A stretch of DNA of 7,627 nt from Candidatus Zixiibacteriota bacterium. Its GTDB lineage: Bacteria; Zixibacteria; MSB-5A5; GN15; PGXB01. The stretch is from NCBI GenBank assembly GCA_020345705.1, contig CP070766.1, positions 1,520,276-1,527,902 on the forward strand. The letters run 5' to 3'. The notes under the pieces were generated by a model. That model was given only the letters and a program-made list of their open reading frames with translations. It searched no databases and was not told the origin of the DNA. Shown here in pieces: positions 7,154 to 7,627 of this stretch. The position numbers and the translations under genes were made by a program. The stretch's first letter is position 1. Each line of letters opens with the position of its first letter.

Positions 7154-7345
7154 TCAGTTGCAGCCGCCGAAGCCGCAGATCGGACACGAAAAACAGCTCC
7201 CGAGACGAACCAATGGTACCCGGCAGTGAGGGCAAACCATATCGCCGCGGAGATATCTCTCGTGCCCGGTCAATGCGCATTCCGGTGACGGGCTGACAGG
7301 AGTCGATTCAATGACCAGGACACAGCGATTATTATGATTTATCAT
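7154..7345 (-). CDS. Small zinc-ribbon protein (63 aa)
   Basis: ATG at 7345 with a purine-rich leader; GAAAGG (7360-7355) lies 9 nt upstream, and the promoter is about 35-40 nt away. Residues 1-34 are unrecognised (MINHNNRCVLVIES and onward). Residues 38-62 hold CPHC (38, 41), CFSC and CPIC (51, 54, 57) and Cys62, with the order C-P-x-C, then G-S-C-x-x-C-P-x-C-G, then C. This spacing resembles the C-terminal zinc ribbon of B12-dependent (class II) ribonucleotide reductases, here standing alone with no reductase body. That resemblance is from memory and fits many short zinc ribbons. It is the first gene after a tightly controlled promoter and lies 52 nt before the helicase, so it may be a nucleic-acid- or protein-binding partner of the helicase. 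No catalytic role is visible. Confidence 0.72.
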   Translation of the reverse strand: MINHNNRCVLVIESTPVSPSPECALTGHERYLRGDMVCPHCRVPLVRLGSCFSCPICGFGGCN

Positions 7346-7386
7346 GACCTTTTTCCTTTCTTCTAATTCTTTATCGACGCAATAAG

Positions 7387-7415
7387 ATTATACTGCACAT
7401 TTGTGCAGTTGTCAA
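7387..7415 (-). promoter_or_regulatory. Consensus sigma70-type promoter of the zinc-ribbon/helicase/lon operon
   Basis: TTGACA (7415-7410) and TATAAT (7392-7387) are both perfect consensus boxes at the ideal 17-nt spacing. The start is expected near 7380, giving a leader of about 35 nt before ATG 7345. A promoter this strong is normally repressed, which fits the dyad occupying its spacer. No other promoter as good is seen for the downstream genes. Confidence 0.92.
7392..7409. promoter_or_regulatory. Operator dyad in promoter spacer, LexA-like (Fibrobacter type)
   Basis: ACTGCACA-TT-TGTGCAGT is a perfect 8+2+8 inverted repeat lying exactly between the -35 and -10 boxes, so a bound dimer would block RNA polymerase. 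The inner 14 bases, TGCACATTTGTGCA (7394-7407), satisfy TGC-N-C-N4-GTGCA, the LexA-binding motif that I recall being reported for Fibrobacter succinogenes. The dyad and its position are directly visible. The identity of the repressor is inferred, and an unrelated dimeric repressor remains possible. Confidence 0.75.
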
Positions 7416-7418
7416 GCG

Positions 7419-7447
7419 ATTTTTTCAATTTTTTAAATATTTTTTTA
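7419..7447 (-). promoter_or_regulatory. AT-rich UP element
   Basis: Three or more A-tracts on the minus strand (a run of seven A, then ATATTTAAAAAATTGAAAAA) end 3 nt upstream of the -35 box. This is the expected place and composition for an UP element contacted by the RNA polymerase alpha subunit, and it would add strength to the promoter. Confidence 0.6.
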
Positions 7448-7499
7448 TCCCAACGATATGTGGGACAACAGACTATGAGAAATACAATATGTAGGCACG

Positions 7500-7525
7500 A
7501 AAAAAGGCCGCCCCCGGGCGGCCTT
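7500..7525 (-). terminator. Intrinsic terminator of the right-edge secreted-protein gene
   Basis: On the minus strand GGCCGCC and GGCGGCC form a 7-bp GC stem (9 bp with the flanking AA/TT) around a 4-nt loop, followed by six T (7505-7500). It lies 24 nt after the stop codon at 7549 and separates that gene from the operon promoter. Confidence 0.92.
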
Positions 7526-7548
7526 AGAATTTTCAGTGTAAAAGAGAA

Positions 7549-7627
7549 TTATTTGAGCAAAATCATCTTCTTCGATGCCGCGAAATCCCCGGCCCGCAAA
7601 CGGTAGAAATAGATTCCCGATGAGACC
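7549..7627 (-). CDS. C-terminal end of a secreted protein with a FlgD-like / type IX-type sorting tail (partial)
   Basis: Only the last 25 codons and the TAA (7551-7549) are inside the window; the gene enters from the right edge. The visible end reads SSGIYFYRLRAGDF and then AASKKMILLK. The pattern [S/A]SGxYFYRLxAGxF...xKKMxLxK is typical of the C-terminal beta-domain (FlgD-like or type IX sorting-related) of secreted proteins in the FCB group. The rest of the protein, and so its activity, cannot be seen. An intrinsic terminator follows directly. Confidence 0.8.
   Translation of the reverse strand, partial: VSSGIYFYRLRAGDFAASKKMILLK

Noticed and set aside
7448..7465. TCCCA/TGGGA hairpin upstream of the operon promoter
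   Set aside because: Only 5 bp with an 8-nt loop and followed by A-tracts on the minus strand, so neither a terminator nor a convincing operator.
1..7627. CRISPR arrays, transposases, integrase genes or tRNA attachment sites
   Set aside because: No regularly spaced repeats, transposase-like ORF, terminal inverted repeats or tRNA gene were seen, so the idea that the operon was inserted here has no direct mobile-element support.

Overview
Every gene recognised in this window lies on the minus strand. The window is mostly accessory: a three-gene operon sits between genes for secreted proteins. Two features point to the FCB superphylum, with Zixibacteria or Fibrobacter-like lineages as the best guess. 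One is the family of secreted proteins at the edges: BACON-like repeats, a type I dockerin module, and a C-terminal tail of the FlgD-like or type IX sorting kind. The other is an operator that fits, from memory, the LexA motif reported for Fibrobacter. This assignment is an inference, since no taxonomic marker gene is present.

Layout in transcription order, from right to left. At 7627-7549 is the last 25 codons of a secreted protein, followed by a strong intrinsic terminator at 7525-7500. At 7447-7387 is an almost ideal sigma70-type promoter: an A-tract UP element, TTGACA, a 17-nt spacer and TATAAT. The spacer is filled by an 18-bp dyad containing TGCACATTTGTGCA. This promoter drives a 63-residue zinc-ribbon protein (7345-7154), a Ski2-like superfamily 2 helicase with a C-terminal OmpR-like winged helix (7101-4432), and a divergent Lon protease (4317-1849). 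The Lon keeps its Ser-Lys protease dyad but has lost several ATPase residues.

Downstream of lon is the wreck of a dockerin-bearing secreted protein (1808-1417), broken by an in-frame stop and a frameshift. Next comes a promoter (1364-1335) that opens a leader of about 320 nt with an internal terminator-like stem at about 1205-1177. The leader runs into a signal-peptide protein with BACON-like domains (1010-1, continuing past the left edge).

The main proposal is that the operon is a DNA-damage-inducible unit. A LexA-type repressor would hold a very strong promoter silent. On release, a DNA/RNA-remodelling helicase, a small zinc ribbon resembling the C-terminal ribbon of class II ribonucleotide reductase, and an ATP-independent (LonC-like) protease would be made together. 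The promoter, operator, gene order and residue changes are read directly from the sequence. The SOS connection and any shared function are inference.
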